Assembly: GCA_948471525.1 (NCBI GenBank)
Contig: CAOKSY010000011.1
Location: 1 to 61,625 of the forward strand
Reading direction: 5' to 3'
Source of the DNA: an uncultured Clostridia bacterium
Lineage (GTDB): Bacteria; Bacillota; Clostridia; Christensenellales; UBA3700
Length of the DNA: 61,625 nt
In this document: positions 36,688-45,245 of the stretch, one piece after another
How the letters are laid out: each line of letters opens with the position of its first letter
How positions within the stretch are numbered: position 1 is the first letter of the stretch
The notes under the pieces: model-generated
The model's input: only the letters and a program-made list of their open reading frames with translations
Told to the model about the DNA's origin: nothing
Databases searched by the model: none
Position numbers and translations under genes: made by a program

Positions 36688-36840
36688 TCAGTTACACTTC
36701 GTAAACGTAGTGTTGTTGCAGTTCGGGCACGGCGGCATCTTGTCATTGCCGTCAAGTCTGAGGTCAAAGCCGCAGTTTGTACAACTGTAGCATCCCTTAC
36801 CCGGCTTTTCGCCTGTGCTGACTTTAGTTACTCTAGCCAT
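36688..36840 (-). CDS. Small zinc-ribbon protein
   Basis: A 50-residue protein, MARVTKVSTGEKPGKG, then two CxxC knuckles (CYSCTNCGFDL and PPCPNCNNTTF). Such short zinc ribbons with the VSTGEKPGKG opening are common in Clostridia and probably bind zinc or iron; no function is known. The start is set by AAGGGGGTG upstream of ATG 36840; the reading frame extends farther, but without a ribosome binding site. Confidence 0.75.
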   Translation of the reverse strand: MARVTKVSTGEKPGKGCYSCTNCGFDLRLDGNDKMPPCPNCNNTTFTKCN

Positions 36841-36969
36841 TGATGAGCACCCCCTTATTTTTGAACTGTTTTGATTATTTTCATTCCGTCGATTTTTATT
36901 CAGGACTGCGTACGAAGCGTAACGACCGAGTAGGATTTGAGCCGCCGATTTGCTCAAATGAAAAAATAC

Positions 36970-36997
36970 TGGACAAATTCATTTTTTATGTTATAAT
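36970..36997 (+). promoter_or_regulatory. Promoter of the 37005 membrane protein gene
   Basis: TGGACA at 36970-36975, 16-bp spacer, TATAAT at 36992-36997. The predicted transcript start falls on or just before ATG 37005, with no ribosome binding site, suggesting a leaderless mRNA. Confidence 0.5.
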
Positions 36998-37004
36998 ATA
37001 TAAT

Positions 37005-38093
37005 ATGGGAATACAAGCCGAAGACAACAGAGAAGAGACGGTAGACGACGTCAAGATCAAGAAAAGTTATAACAAAAAACTTTCCGTCGGACTGTACAAG
37101 CGCTTTACTTTGCTCACTTTTGCGGTATACTACATCCACTGCATGATCAGGATAGTCATGCGATGTATTGTTCATTTTAATTCCAAACAGTTTGAGAATT
37201 TTGCTCAATGGTGGGAATTTGTGATAAGCCTGAGCAGTTGGAAAGAAGCTATCCACGAGATATTCGATTGGTATACTTTGACTCTTATAGCGTTCTTGTT
37301 TTTATACGCTCTGGTCTTCATGTTTACGTTTATAAGGTTCTCTCCAAAGAACAAAAAGACCTTCAAAGTATTCAAAAAAGGCTTTTTGATGGCTAGGCGC
37401 GTAATCAAGATAATCAACCTTGCGCTGTCGATAACCGTCTTGATCAACTCGGCGCAGTTGCTCACGTTCGTGGATAAATTCATGTTTGCGGTCTCGCTGT
37501 GTTCGTTGATATTCACTTTTTTGCAGATATGCGCATCGATCGCGGTGTGGATCGTCAGCAGAAGGATCAACAAAAATTACAGCAGCGTCAAAGCCTACGT
37601 CGGCAAGATGGGCAACGTAATGAACAGCTACGTTATCACCGCCAGATTGAGAAACAGCGAAAACAGAGAGGACGGCAGCAAGACTTTCGGAGACAAACTG
37701 GGAGATTTTCGTTCGAGATTTGTCCATACGGTGGAGGCTCTTACTTTTACGGAAGAGGAGGCGAGAGCGAGCGATCTCGCGTTTTCCGAGCAGTACTATA
37801 TAGGCGAGGGCGAGTACGAGACCGATAAGTTCGAGAACGATTATGTGCCGCCCGAGAGCGCAGTCGCGGCGGACGCCGAGTCGGAAGAAAAGAACGTCAA
37901 ACGCAAACATTCCAGACACAAGAGCAAGAGCGCGTCCAAGAAGACCGCGCTTACCGACAGAAAGTCTAAGACGGCGGAAAAGAAAAAGACTGTAAAAAAG
38001 ACTGCGACGGCAAAGAAAAAGACGGTAAAAAAGACTGCGACGGCAAAGAAAAATACCTCGGACAAAGATGCGGGCAGTCGCGATAAGGAATAA
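37005..38093 (+). CDS. Membrane protein with histone H1-like Lys/Ala tail
   Basis: A 362-residue protein not assigned to a family. There are four to five predicted membrane helices between about residues 30 and 190, a charged middle domain (about 190-290) and a tail (about 290-362) rich in Lys/Ala/Thr with an internal repeat of KKKTVKKTATA in tandem. That tail resembles bacterial histone H1-like or topoisomerase/ribosomal basic tails and could bind DNA or RNA at the membrane face; this is inference. The next gene (DtxR) follows 3 bp later, so they are probably co-transcribed. Confidence 0.65.
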   Translation: MGIQAEDNREETVDDVKIKKSYNKKLSVGLYKRFTLLTFAVYYIHCMIRIVMRCIVHFNSKQFENFAQWWEFVISLSSWKEAIHEIFDWYTLTLIAFLFLYALVFMFTFIRFSPKNKKTFKVFKKGFLMARRVIKIINLALSITVLINSAQLLTFVDKFMFAVSLCSLIFTFLQICASIAVWIVSRRINKNYSSVKAYVGKMGNVMNSYVITARLRNSENREDGSKTFGDKLGDFRSRFVHTVEALTFTEEEARASDLAFSEQYYIGEGEYETDKFENDYVPPESAVAADAESEEKNVKRKHSRHKSKSASKKTALTDRKSKTAEKKKTVKKTATAKKKTVKKTATAKKNTSDKDAGSRDKE

Positions 38094-38096
38094 ATT

Positions 38097-38480
38097 ATGG
38101 GCACGTTGCACAAGAGCGGTGAAGACTATCTCGAAGCTATCCTGTTTATCGAGCGTCAGAACGGCAGAGTAAGATCGATAGATATCGCCAATCATCTCAA
38201 GGTATCGAGACCGAGCGTCAACCGCGCGTTGAACAATTTGGAAGAAATGGGATACGTGACAAAGCCGATCTACGGAGAAGTCACTATTACCGAAAAGGGA
38301 AGAAAAAAAGCCGAGACGGTTGCGGGCAAGCACGCCGCGTTGACCAGGCTTTTGACGGAAGTGTTGGGAGTAAGCCGAGGCGTAGCTGAAGAAGACGCCT
38401 GCAAAATAGAACACGACATCAGCGACGAGACTACCCGAAAACTCATCGAGTATCTCGACAAAAAGGAGGATATATGTTAG
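38097..38480 (+). CDS. DtxR/MntR-family metal-dependent regulator
   Basis: A 127-residue regulator with an N-terminal winged helix (HKSGEDYLEAILFIERQNGRVRS, then IANHLKVSRPSVNRALNNLEEMGYV) and a metal-binding/dimer domain (EKGRKKAETVAGKHAALTRLL, EEDACKIEHDISDET). It lacks the SH3-like third domain, so it is an MntR-type short form. Mn or Fe is the likely co-repressor. No metal transporter lies nearby. It overlaps the next gene by 7 nt. Confidence 0.9.
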   Translation: MGTLHKSGEDYLEAILFIERQNGRVRSIDIANHLKVSRPSVNRALNNLEEMGYVTKPIYGEVTITEKGRKKAETVAGKHAALTRLLTEVLGVSRGVAEEDACKIEHDISDETTRKLIEYLDKKEDIC

Positions 38481-38794
38481 GTATTTTATCGGCGGCAGAC
38501 AAGGACTATATCAAAGTCGATATCGGCGATATCAAATTCTATTTGATCGCAAGTCTGCTTTTCGTTGCGCTATTGGTTTTGGTATTCGTATTTACAAAAT
38601 CAAAGAGATTTAAGGCAAAACAGAGAGAAAAAATTATACGCAGTAAAGAAATGGTATACGTCAATCCTACAATTATCAAAGTCGGTAAGTCTGACATAAA
38701 TAAGGAGATTTTAGAGAGCGGAGACAGACGCGCGGAGTTAAATAAAGACTTGACGGCAGAGGCGGAGACCACAGCGGACGTAAAGTCGGAGTGA
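38474..38794 (+). CDS. Single-pass membrane protein of unknown function
   Basis: A 106-residue protein with one membrane helix (FYLIASLLFVALLVLVFVF, about 22-40) followed by a basic then acidic cytoplasmic tail. Its AAAAGGAGGA site lies within the DtxR 3' end, giving translational coupling. No family is recognised. The partnership with a metal regulator may hint at envelope or metal stress but is not evidence of it. Confidence 0.65.
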   Translation: MLGILSAADKDYIKVDIGDIKFYLIASLLFVALLVLVFVFTKSKRFKAKQREKIIRSKEMVYVNPTIIKVGKSDINKEILESGDRRAELNKDLTAEAETTADVKSE

Positions 38795-38827
38795 TCGTAT
38801 AAAGTCGGAAATAGAATAATTTTTACG

Positions 38828-38862
38828 GAAAGGCGGCAGAGTTGTCGCTTTTCTTTTTTTGT
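38828..38862 (+). terminator. Terminator after the DtxR operon
   Basis: GAAAGGCGGCA pairs with TGTCGCTTTTC around GAGT (two G-U pairs), followed by TTTTTTT. Confidence 0.75.
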
Positions 38863-38874
38863 CTTTAAAATCGT

Positions 38875-38903
38875 TTGACAGACCTTGTTATAATCAATAT
38901 AAT
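38875..38903 (+). promoter_or_regulatory. Consensus promoter of the PTS EIIC gene
   Basis: TTGACA at 38875-38880, 17-bp spacer, TATAAT at 38898-38903: both hexamers are perfect consensus. It predicts strong constitutive expression unless an unseen operator intervenes. Confidence 0.8.
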
Positions 38904-38934
38904 GGTAACAACATACATTTTGGGAGGTTTCGGT

Positions 38935-40185
38935 ATGGAAGAGAAGTTTCCGACCGCTGCCGAAGAGGAGCAGAAGACAGCCCAAGTGGAAGAAGTAGTT
39001 ACAACCCCACACAGCCAAAACGACAGAAAAAACAAGTTTTGGACATTTACTAAAAAACTTTCAAAGAGATGGTTCATCGACGCCTTTACGGGTATGGCGC
39101 AAGGACTTTTCGTCACGCTGATTGCCGGCACGATCTTTACGACGTTGGGGCAATACGTATTCACAGAAAACAATGCAATAGGACGTCTTCTCGTAATGGC
39201 GGGAAGGATAGCGTCGATGCTAATGGGCGCAGGCATAGGCGCGGGAATAGCGCACAGGCTAAAGATGCCGCCGTTGGTCGTATTTTCGGCTATAGTCGCG
39301 GGATTTATCGGCGCTTGGGCGGATTCGTTTATTGCGGCAGGTTGGGACGCCAATGCGGTATCCGCGCTTGCAGGCAAGATATTCGCAGGCAATACGACGC
39401 GCCCGGGCAATCCAATCGGATCGTACGTCACAGCGCTTATGGCTTGCGAGATAAGCGGACTTGTCGCAGGCAGGACAAAACTCGACATAATCATAGTTCC
39501 TTTGGTATCGATACTCGTTTCGGTACTGGGCGCATACGTATCGTATCCGTTTATATGGCTTGTAAATATACTTGGCAAGGGAATAGCCGTCGCGACGAAA
39601 TTCACTCCGTTTTTTATGGGAATGATAATCGCGGTAATAATGGGAGTGCTGCTCACTTTGCCCACGTCCAGCGCGGCGATATGGGTAGCGATAGCCTCTC
39701 CGATACTTACGGGAGCGGCGTCGTCGCCCGATCAGATACAGGCTATGTACATAGCCGGCGGCGCGGCTACGGTCGGCTGCGCGTGTCAGATGGTCGGCTT
39801 TGCGGTAATGAGTTTTAAAGAAAACGGTTGGGGAGGTCTTATATCCCAAGGCATAGGCACGTCTATGCTTCAGATTCCCAACGTTATGAAAAATCCCCGC
39901 ATACTTTTGCCGCCAGTATTGGCGAGCGCGATATGCGGTCCGCTTTCCACGTGTCTGTTCAAACTTACTTGCGGCGCGTCTGGCGGCGGAATGGGCACTT
40001 GCGGATTTGTAGGAATGATAGATATCGTCACCACGACCAAGGCGCAGGGCGGCAAGATGTGGCTGGCGGCGATAGGCATAGTATTGCTGATGATAGTTCT
40101 GCCGGCGTTGCTCAGTTGGCTGTTCTGTCTGCTTTTCAGAAAGATAAACTGGATAAAGCAGGGCGATTTGAAATTACCCGAATAA
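38935..40185 (+). CDS. PTS_EIIC_2-family membrane transporter subunit (orphan)
   Basis: The 416-residue protein is a multi-pass membrane protein of the PTS_EIIC_2 type (FIDAFTGMAQGLFVTLIAGTIFTTLGQ; FFMGMIIAVIMGVLLTLPTSSAA; GGMGTCGFVGMID). About nine to ten helices follow a 45-residue cytosolic N-terminus. No EIIA or EIIB is encoded nearby, so phosphotransfer and substrate are unknown and it may function as a facilitator. The start at 38935 follows GGGAGG; upstream in-frame codons overlap the promoter. Confidence 0.82.
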   Translation: MEEKFPTAAEEEQKTAQVEEVVTTPHSQNDRKNKFWTFTKKLSKRWFIDAFTGMAQGLFVTLIAGTIFTTLGQYVFTENNAIGRLLVMAGRIASMLMGAGIGAGIAHRLKMPPLVVFSAIVAGFIGAWADSFIAAGWDANAVSALAGKIFAGNTTRPGNPIGSYVTALMACEISGLVAGRTKLDIIIVPLVSILVSVLGAYVSYPFIWLVNILGKGIAVATKFTPFFMGMIIAVIMGVLLTLPTSSAAIWVAIASPILTGAASSPDQIQAMYIAGGAATVGCACQMVGFAVMSFKENGWGGLISQGIGTSMLQIPNVMKNPRILLPPVLASAICGPLSTCLFKLTCGASGGGMGTCGFVGMIDIVTTTKAQGGKMWLAAIGIVLLMIVLPALLSWLFCLLFRKINWIKQGDLKLPE

Positions 40186-40192
40186 AATTACA

Positions 40193-40230
40193 AAAAAAGA
40201 CGCTCGATTGCAGTGTCTTTTTTCTTTTTA
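40193..40230 (+). terminator. Terminator of the EIIC gene
   Basis: AAAAAAGACGCT pairs with AGTGTCTTTTTT around CGATTGC, continuing into a T-rich run. Confidence 0.8.
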
Positions 40231-40285
40231 AGGTGTATAATAATATATATTCGCAAAGCCGCGTGCAGGCTGAAAGGAGATAGGT

Positions 40286-42067
40286 ATGAAAATCGAAAAA
40301 CGCGATAATATAGACGGCAAGTACAAATGGAGATTGGAAGACATAGTGGCTTCCGACGACGAGTGGGAGAGGCTTTATAGCGAGTGCAAAACTCTCGGCG
40401 CGCAAATCGCCGGGTTCGACGGCAGACTGTCCGACGAGGACGGTATTTACGAGTGTCTGAGATTCGACGACGCTCTCAATCAAAAACTCGAAAGGCTTTA
40501 CGTCTACGCAAAGATGAGAAAGGATGAGGACTGTTCGGTAGAGAAGTATCTGTCAATGACGGACAGAGCCAATATGCTTTTGGTAGACGTATCCGAGAAA
40601 GCGGCGTTCATTCAGCCGCAACTGTCCGAAAATTCCGCGCAGTTTTTGACTTCGCTGGCGGCTAAGGCAAGATTTTCCGACTATTCGTATTCGCTCGAGC
40701 TGCTTGCAAAAAACAAAGAGCATACGCTCTCGTCCAAAGAAGAAATCCTGCTTGCGGGCACGGGGCTTTTCAGCGGGATATTCCAAGAGGCTTTCGGTAT
40801 GTTCGACAACCTCGATATATCGTTCAAATCTTTCAAAAATTCGGACGGCGAGAAAGTAGAGCTTTCGCACGGCGTATACGGAGCGATGATGCAGTCGCCT
40901 GTCAGGAGCGACAGAAAGAAAGCGTTCGAGAGTATGTTCGGCGCGTACAGAGATATGATAAATACCGTGTCCATGCTGTATATCGGTAACGTCAAGAAAA
41001 ACGTATTTTATTCCAAGGCGAGAAAATATTCCGGCTGTCTCGACAGAGCGACAAGCGCGGAAGACGTTCCGTCCGAAGTATATTCTAGACTTGTCAAGTG
41101 CATAGATTCGTCGTTAGGCGGACTGCACAGATATCTCCGATACAGGAAAAAAGCATTGGGATATTCCTCTCTGCATATGTACGACCTGCACGTTCCTATA
41201 GTGGAGTGCGACGCTCTCGCGTCAGACTATGACGACGCCTGCAAGACGGTAAAGGCGGCGCTCGCTCCGATGGGTCAAGAGTATGCGGAATTGCTCGACA
41301 GAGCGTTTTCCGAGGGCTGGATAGACGTGTACGAAAACAAAGGCAAGAGAAGCGGGGCGTACAGTTGGGGTTGTTACGGAGTGCATCCGTACGTGTTGCT
41401 CAATTATCAAAATACCGCCCACGACGTATTTACTGTCGCGCACGAACTCGGTCATGCGATGCACAGCTATTATTCCAACGAAACTCAGCCTTACGCAAAG
41501 GCCGATTATAAGATATTCGTGGCGGAAGTCGCTTCGACGGTCAACGAAGTTCTGCTTTTAAGACACTTGCTGTCCAAAGCCGAGGGCGAGCGCAAGAAGT
41601 ATCTTCTTTCGTATCTGTTGGATATGTTCCGCACGACGGTATTCAGACAGACGCAGTTTGCCGAGTTCGAGTACAAAGCTCACAAACTCGCCGAGAATGG
41701 CGAACCTCTCAACGCGCACGTTCTGTCGCAGATATATTACGACCTCAATCAAAAGTATTACAAGACATCCGGCGTAGTCAACGACGAACTCATCAAATAC
41801 GAATGGGCAAGGATACCGCATTTCTACAATGCCTTCTACGTCTACAAATATTCTACGGGGCTGATCAGCGCGCTCTGTATCGCCGAGAAAATACTGACCG
41901 AGGGAGAGCGCGCCGTCGCGGCCTACAAAAAATTCCTTAAGGCAGGCGGCAGTATGTCTCCCGTGGAGATACTCAAATTGGCGGGCGTGGATCTGACGCA
42001 GTCCGCTCCCTACGAGCAAGCGATGAAGATTTTCGACGATACGCTTTCTCAGCTCGAGGCGCTTTGA
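40286..42067 (+). CDS. pepF: Oligoendopeptidase F
   Basis: M3-family zinc peptidase that trims short peptides in the cytosol. The 593-residue enzyme has the zinc site VAHELGHAMHSYYS (H386, E387, H390) and the third ligand region EVASTVNEVLLLRHLL. No signal peptide. A GAAAGGAGA site precedes the ATG. A second TATAAT lies near 40240, so the gene probably has its own promoter; a terminator follows. Confidence 0.96.
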   Translation: MKIEKRDNIDGKYKWRLEDIVASDDEWERLYSECKTLGAQIAGFDGRLSDEDGIYECLRFDDALNQKLERLYVYAKMRKDEDCSVEKYLSMTDRANMLLVDVSEKAAFIQPQLSENSAQFLTSLAAKARFSDYSYSLELLAKNKEHTLSSKEEILLAGTGLFSGIFQEAFGMFDNLDISFKSFKNSDGEKVELSHGVYGAMMQSPVRSDRKKAFESMFGAYRDMINTVSMLYIGNVKKNVFYSKARKYSGCLDRATSAEDVPSEVYSRLVKCIDSSLGGLHRYLRYRKKALGYSSLHMYDLHVPIVECDALASDYDDACKTVKAALAPMGQEYAELLDRAFSEGWIDVYENKGKRSGAYSWGCYGVHPYVLLNYQNTAHDVFTVAHELGHAMHSYYSNETQPYAKADYKIFVAEVASTVNEVLLLRHLLSKAEGERKKYLLSYLLDMFRTTVFRQTQFAEFEYKAHKLAENGEPLNAHVLSQIYYDLNQKYYKTSGVVNDELIKYEWARIPHFYNAFYVYKYSTGLISALCIAEKILTEGERAVAAYKKFLKAGGSMSPVEILKLAGVDLTQSAPYEQAMKIFDDTLSQLEAL

Positions 42068-42084
42068 TATCGGCTCAAAAATCG

Positions 42085-42110
42085 GGGGAGACCGCTCGCA
42101 GGTCTCCTTT
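42085..42110 (+). terminator. Terminator of pepF
   Basis: GGAGACC and GGTCTCC pair around GCTCGCA, followed by a short TTT. Confidence 0.6.
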
Positions 42111-42146
42111 GCATTTATAAAGAATGCTTAGGAAGAGTCAAAAGCC

Positions 42147-42176
42147 TTGACTATTTTGTCCGTTGTATATTAAAAT
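42147..42176 (+). promoter_or_regulatory. Promoter of dnaB
   Basis: TTGACT at 42147-42152, 18-bp spacer, TAAAAT at 42171-42176, 27 bp before the dnaB ATG. Confidence 0.55.
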
Positions 42177-42202
42177 AAAACGGTAACAACGGAGAAACAT
42201 CT

Positions 42203-43684
42203 ATGGCACAGGATACCAACAACAGAAGCGCGGTCAGAAACATACCGTGTTCTATAGAAGCGGAGCAGGCGGTGCTCGGCGCTATCATAAGCGACAACGA
42301 GATCGCGGTACGCATTGTCTGCGATATCGACGAGAGCGATTTTTATTCCAACGTATACAAGACGGTTTTCAGACAGATAAAAATATTGACCAATCAAAAT
42401 AAGCCGGTCGATATAGTTATGCTTGCAAGCTCGCTTGATCGCGAAGGCAAACTTCAGGAGATCGGCGGCGTGACCACGCTTGACGAACTCGTCGACAGCA
42501 TTCCGTCCACGGCCAATATCGATTATTACGTCAATATACTCAAGATGAATTCCTTGCGCAGGAAAATAATCAAGGAGTGCGGAGACATCATCGCCACGTC
42601 TTACAAAGAAGAAGACGCGGAAAAGGTGCTTGCCGTCGCCGAATCATTGATATACAATATCTCCGAGCAGAAGGAATCGTCTTCGCTTATGCACATTTCA
42701 AATACGACCGTAGAGGTAATGGAGCGCATAGAAAAGGCTTATAGCGAAAACGGCAGTCAAGGCGGACTCAAAGTTGGATTTAAGAATCTCGACGAAGCGA
42801 CCAACGGATTTATGCCGGGACAGATGATAGTCCTCGCAGCCCGTCCCGGTTGCGGAAAGACTTCGTTCGTAATGAATATGGTATCCAATATCGCGTCGAG
42901 AAAGGACGGCAAAGAGGTCGTAGCGGTATTCAACTTGGAAATGTCGGCTATCGAACTCGTATTGAGAATGATGTCGAACATAGCGGGGATAGACTCCCGC
43001 GATATACAGAACGGTTTGGAGAACAGAGAAGGGCTCGACAAGATATGGCTGGCTCAGGATATTCTCAAAAACAGCAACGTCTACATCGACGATTCTGCAA
43101 TGATAACGACCGAGCAGATTATGTCCAAGTGCAGACGTCTCAAGGCTCAGAAAGGCAGACTGGATCTCGTAGTCATCGACTACTTGCAGCTGATATCTCC
43201 CAGCGATTCGAGAAAGAGCAAACTCGAGCAGGTCAGCGACATATCGCGTTTTGTCAAACTTCTCGCCAAGGAACTGAAAGTTCCCGTGATAATCCTCTCG
43301 CAGATGTCGAGAAGTATAGAAAACAGAGACGACAAGACTCCTAAACTTTCCGACTTGAGAGAGTCGGGCGCGATTGAGCAGGACGCGGATATAGTCGCGT
43401 TTTTGACAGAGGGAGAATTCGAGGCGAGCAACAACGCCACTCCGATATGCCTTATGATCGCCAAGCACAGAAACGGTTCGGTATGCGACCTGTATTTTGA
43501 ATGGGATAAGAGCAAGATGCGATTCAAGCCGACTATCCCCACCAGACTGACAGCGCATATTTCTTCCAACAAACCCGACGCTCCCGATGACGCGGGTCTG
43601 CAGAGCATCGACGAGATAGGCGGGCCTATTCCCGAAGAACCTTTCGACAGCTCCAATTTCGACATAGACGAACTTCTCGGCTGA
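42203..43684 (+). CDS. dnaB: Replicative DNA helicase DnaB
   Basis: Hexameric 5'-3' helicase of the replication fork. The 493-residue protein has the N-terminal helical domain (PCSIEAEQAVLGAIISD), linker helix, and RecA-like ATPase with Walker A RPGCGKTSF (about 214-222), the DLVVIDYLQLI Walker B and the DLRESGAIEQDADIV motif. The C-terminal tail is acidic. It stands alone rather than beside rplI, its usual Firmicute neighbour. Confidence 0.97.
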   Translation: MAQDTNNRSAVRNIPCSIEAEQAVLGAIISDNEIAVRIVCDIDESDFYSNVYKTVFRQIKILTNQNKPVDIVMLASSLDREGKLQEIGGVTTLDELVDSIPSTANIDYYVNILKMNSLRRKIIKECGDIIATSYKEEDAEKVLAVAESLIYNISEQKESSSLMHISNTTVEVMERIEKAYSENGSQGGLKVGFKNLDEATNGFMPGQMIVLAARPGCGKTSFVMNMVSNIASRKDGKEVVAVFNLEMSAIELVLRMMSNIAGIDSRDIQNGLENREGLDKIWLAQDILKNSNVYIDDSAMITTEQIMSKCRRLKAQKGRLDLVVIDYLQLISPSDSRKSKLEQVSDISRFVKLLAKELKVPVIILSQMSRSIENRDDKTPKLSDLRESGAIEQDADIVAFLTEGEFEASNNATPICLMIAKHRNGSVCDLYFEWDKSKMRFKPTIPTRLTAHISSNKPDAPDDAGLQSIDEIGGPIPEEPFDSSNFDIDELLG

Positions 43685-43707
43685 CGTCAACCTATCTTGA
43701 TTTTACA

Positions 43708-43737
43708 GTCCGCGCAATTTTGCGCGGACGTTTTTTT
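43708..43737 (+). terminator. Terminator of dnaB
   Basis: GTCCGCGCAA pairs with TTGCGCGGAC around a 2-3-nt T loop, then TTTTTTT. Confidence 0.85.
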
Positions 43738-43805
43738 ACTGTTATGAATTTATCTCCTTATATCCCGACTTCTCGTTGCATATATTATCGTATAGGAGAA
43801 GAAAG

Positions 43806-44078
43806 ATGAGTTACAAAGACGAAATTGAGACCAAATTAAAATGCGAGACGGGCAAAACCGCCGACGGATATACGGTGACGGTTTGCAAGGGCTACGCGGT
43901 GATCGAGGGACACAAGGGCATATTGGCTTTCGATCCGTCGCATATATCCGTGCGGCTGAGAAGGGGGATCGCGGAGATCTACGGCGAAGAGATGACGATA
44001 GCTTCGTCGCAAAAGGAAGAGATAGTCATAAAAGGCAGAATAACGGAAATAAGTTTTGACAAGGCGGATAAGAAATGA
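43806..44078 (+). CDS. yqfC: Sporulation protein YqfC
   Basis: A 90-residue member of the YabP/YqfC family, made early in sporulation in Bacilli and Clostridia. Visible are the IEGHKGILAFDPSHISVRLRRG core and the GRITEISF end. ATG 43806 follows AGGAGAA; the frame's earlier ATG at 43776 has no such site. It overlaps yqfD by four bases, the conserved pair. Confidence 0.88.
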   Translation: MSYKDEIETKLKCETGKTADGYTVTVCKGYAVIEGHKGILAFDPSHISVRLRRGIAEIYGEEMTIASSQKEEIVIKGRITEISFDKADKK

Positions 44079-45202
44079 AGATCTATACCGTGCTGACGTG
44101 CGAAGCGAGAAACCGTCAGCGGCTTATCAATAAGTTTCTCGAAAAGAACATCCCTCTCAAGAAAATCGCTCTTAAGGGCGACGAAATGCGTCTTCGCGTG
44201 GAAGACCGGCATCTCAAGCAGGCTTTAGAAATCTTGCGCGCGTCGGGTTCGGAATATTCGATAGAGAGCAGAGGCGGAGCCTATATTGTCAGACAGACCG
44301 TCTTGAGATATCTGTCGCTTGCGCTCGCCGCGATAGCCGCGATAGCGTTTTTGATAATTATGAGCGGAGTATGTTTTTCCGTCGACGTAAAGGTCGACGA
44401 TCCGCTCGTCAAGTCGCAGATATACGGAATTTTAGAGGATGCGGGCGTAAAGAAATATTCGCTCAAGCGCAATATCGATACCAGACAGCTCTCGCTGAAG
44501 ATAAGCGGCGATATAGAGGAAGTGGGATTTGCCAACTGTTATTTCGACGGCGGCGCGCTCAAGATCGAGATAAAGAAAGTTCACAAGGTCGAAGAGAGCG
44601 AGAACTATACCAAGATAGTCGCCGACAGGGATTGCATAGTTACTCGCGTGCTCGTATATTCGGGAACGGCGGTCGTCAAAGAAGGCGACGTAGTCAAGGC
44701 GGGCGACACTCTCATCGAAGGATACATAGACACCGCTCCCGACAGCGAAGACAACGAGAGACTTGCCGTCCCCGCGAGAGGCGAGGTATACGCTCAGACG
44801 TCCTATTCCAAGAATATTACGCTCGGATCCAGGGCGGTAGAAGCCGAGGATACGGGCAACTCGCGCACGTTTACCGACTTATATGTATTCGGAAAACTCA
44901 TAGGCAAGAGCAAACTCCCCAAATATTCGCAGTACCGCGTCGTCGAGGAGCGCAAGACTTTCGGTTCGTTGATACCGATAACGGCGGTGACCAGAACTTA
45001 CTACGAGACTCGGAACGTAGAAATCGAACTGAGCGAAGCGCAGATAGACGGACAGATATCGCTCGCCTGCATAGAACTGTGGCAGGATATTCCCGAGGGG
45101 GCTAAAGTCGTAGATAATTATAATTTCAAAAAAAAGGTAGACAATCTATATATAATAGATATATACTATATATTAGAAGAAACGGTAAGCAAGGGAGAAT
45201 GA
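44075..45202 (+). CDS. yqfD: Sporulation stage protein YqfD
   Basis: A 375-residue YqfD-family protein, made in the mother cell during sporulation. It has an N-terminal soluble region, one membrane helix (LALAAIAAIAFLIIMSGVCF, about 82-101), then a large outer domain with conserved IVADRDCIVTRVLVYSGTAVV and VKAGDTLIEG. Family-sized. Together with yqfC it shows the lineage retains at least part of the sporulation gene set; phoH follows by 4 bp of non-coding DNA if the AUA start is used. Confidence 0.88.
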   Translation: MKIYTVLTCEARNRQRLINKFLEKNIPLKKIALKGDEMRLRVEDRHLKQALEILRASGSEYSIESRGGAYIVRQTVLRYLSLALAAIAAIAFLIIMSGVCFSVDVKVDDPLVKSQIYGILEDAGVKKYSLKRNIDTRQLSLKISGDIEEVGFANCYFDGGALKIEIKKVHKVEESENYTKIVADRDCIVTRVLVYSGTAVVKEGDVVKAGDTLIEGYIDTAPDSEDNERLAVPARGEVYAQTSYSKNITLGSRAVEAEDTGNSRTFTDLYVFGKLIGKSKLPKYSQYRVVEERKTFGSLIPITAVTRTYYETRNVEIELSEAQIDGQISLACIELWQDIPEGAKVVDNYNFKKKVDNLYIIDIYYILEETVSKGE

Positions 45203-45245
45203 CGTTATAAAGACTAAGATCGAAGTTGACAGCATATCCGACGCG

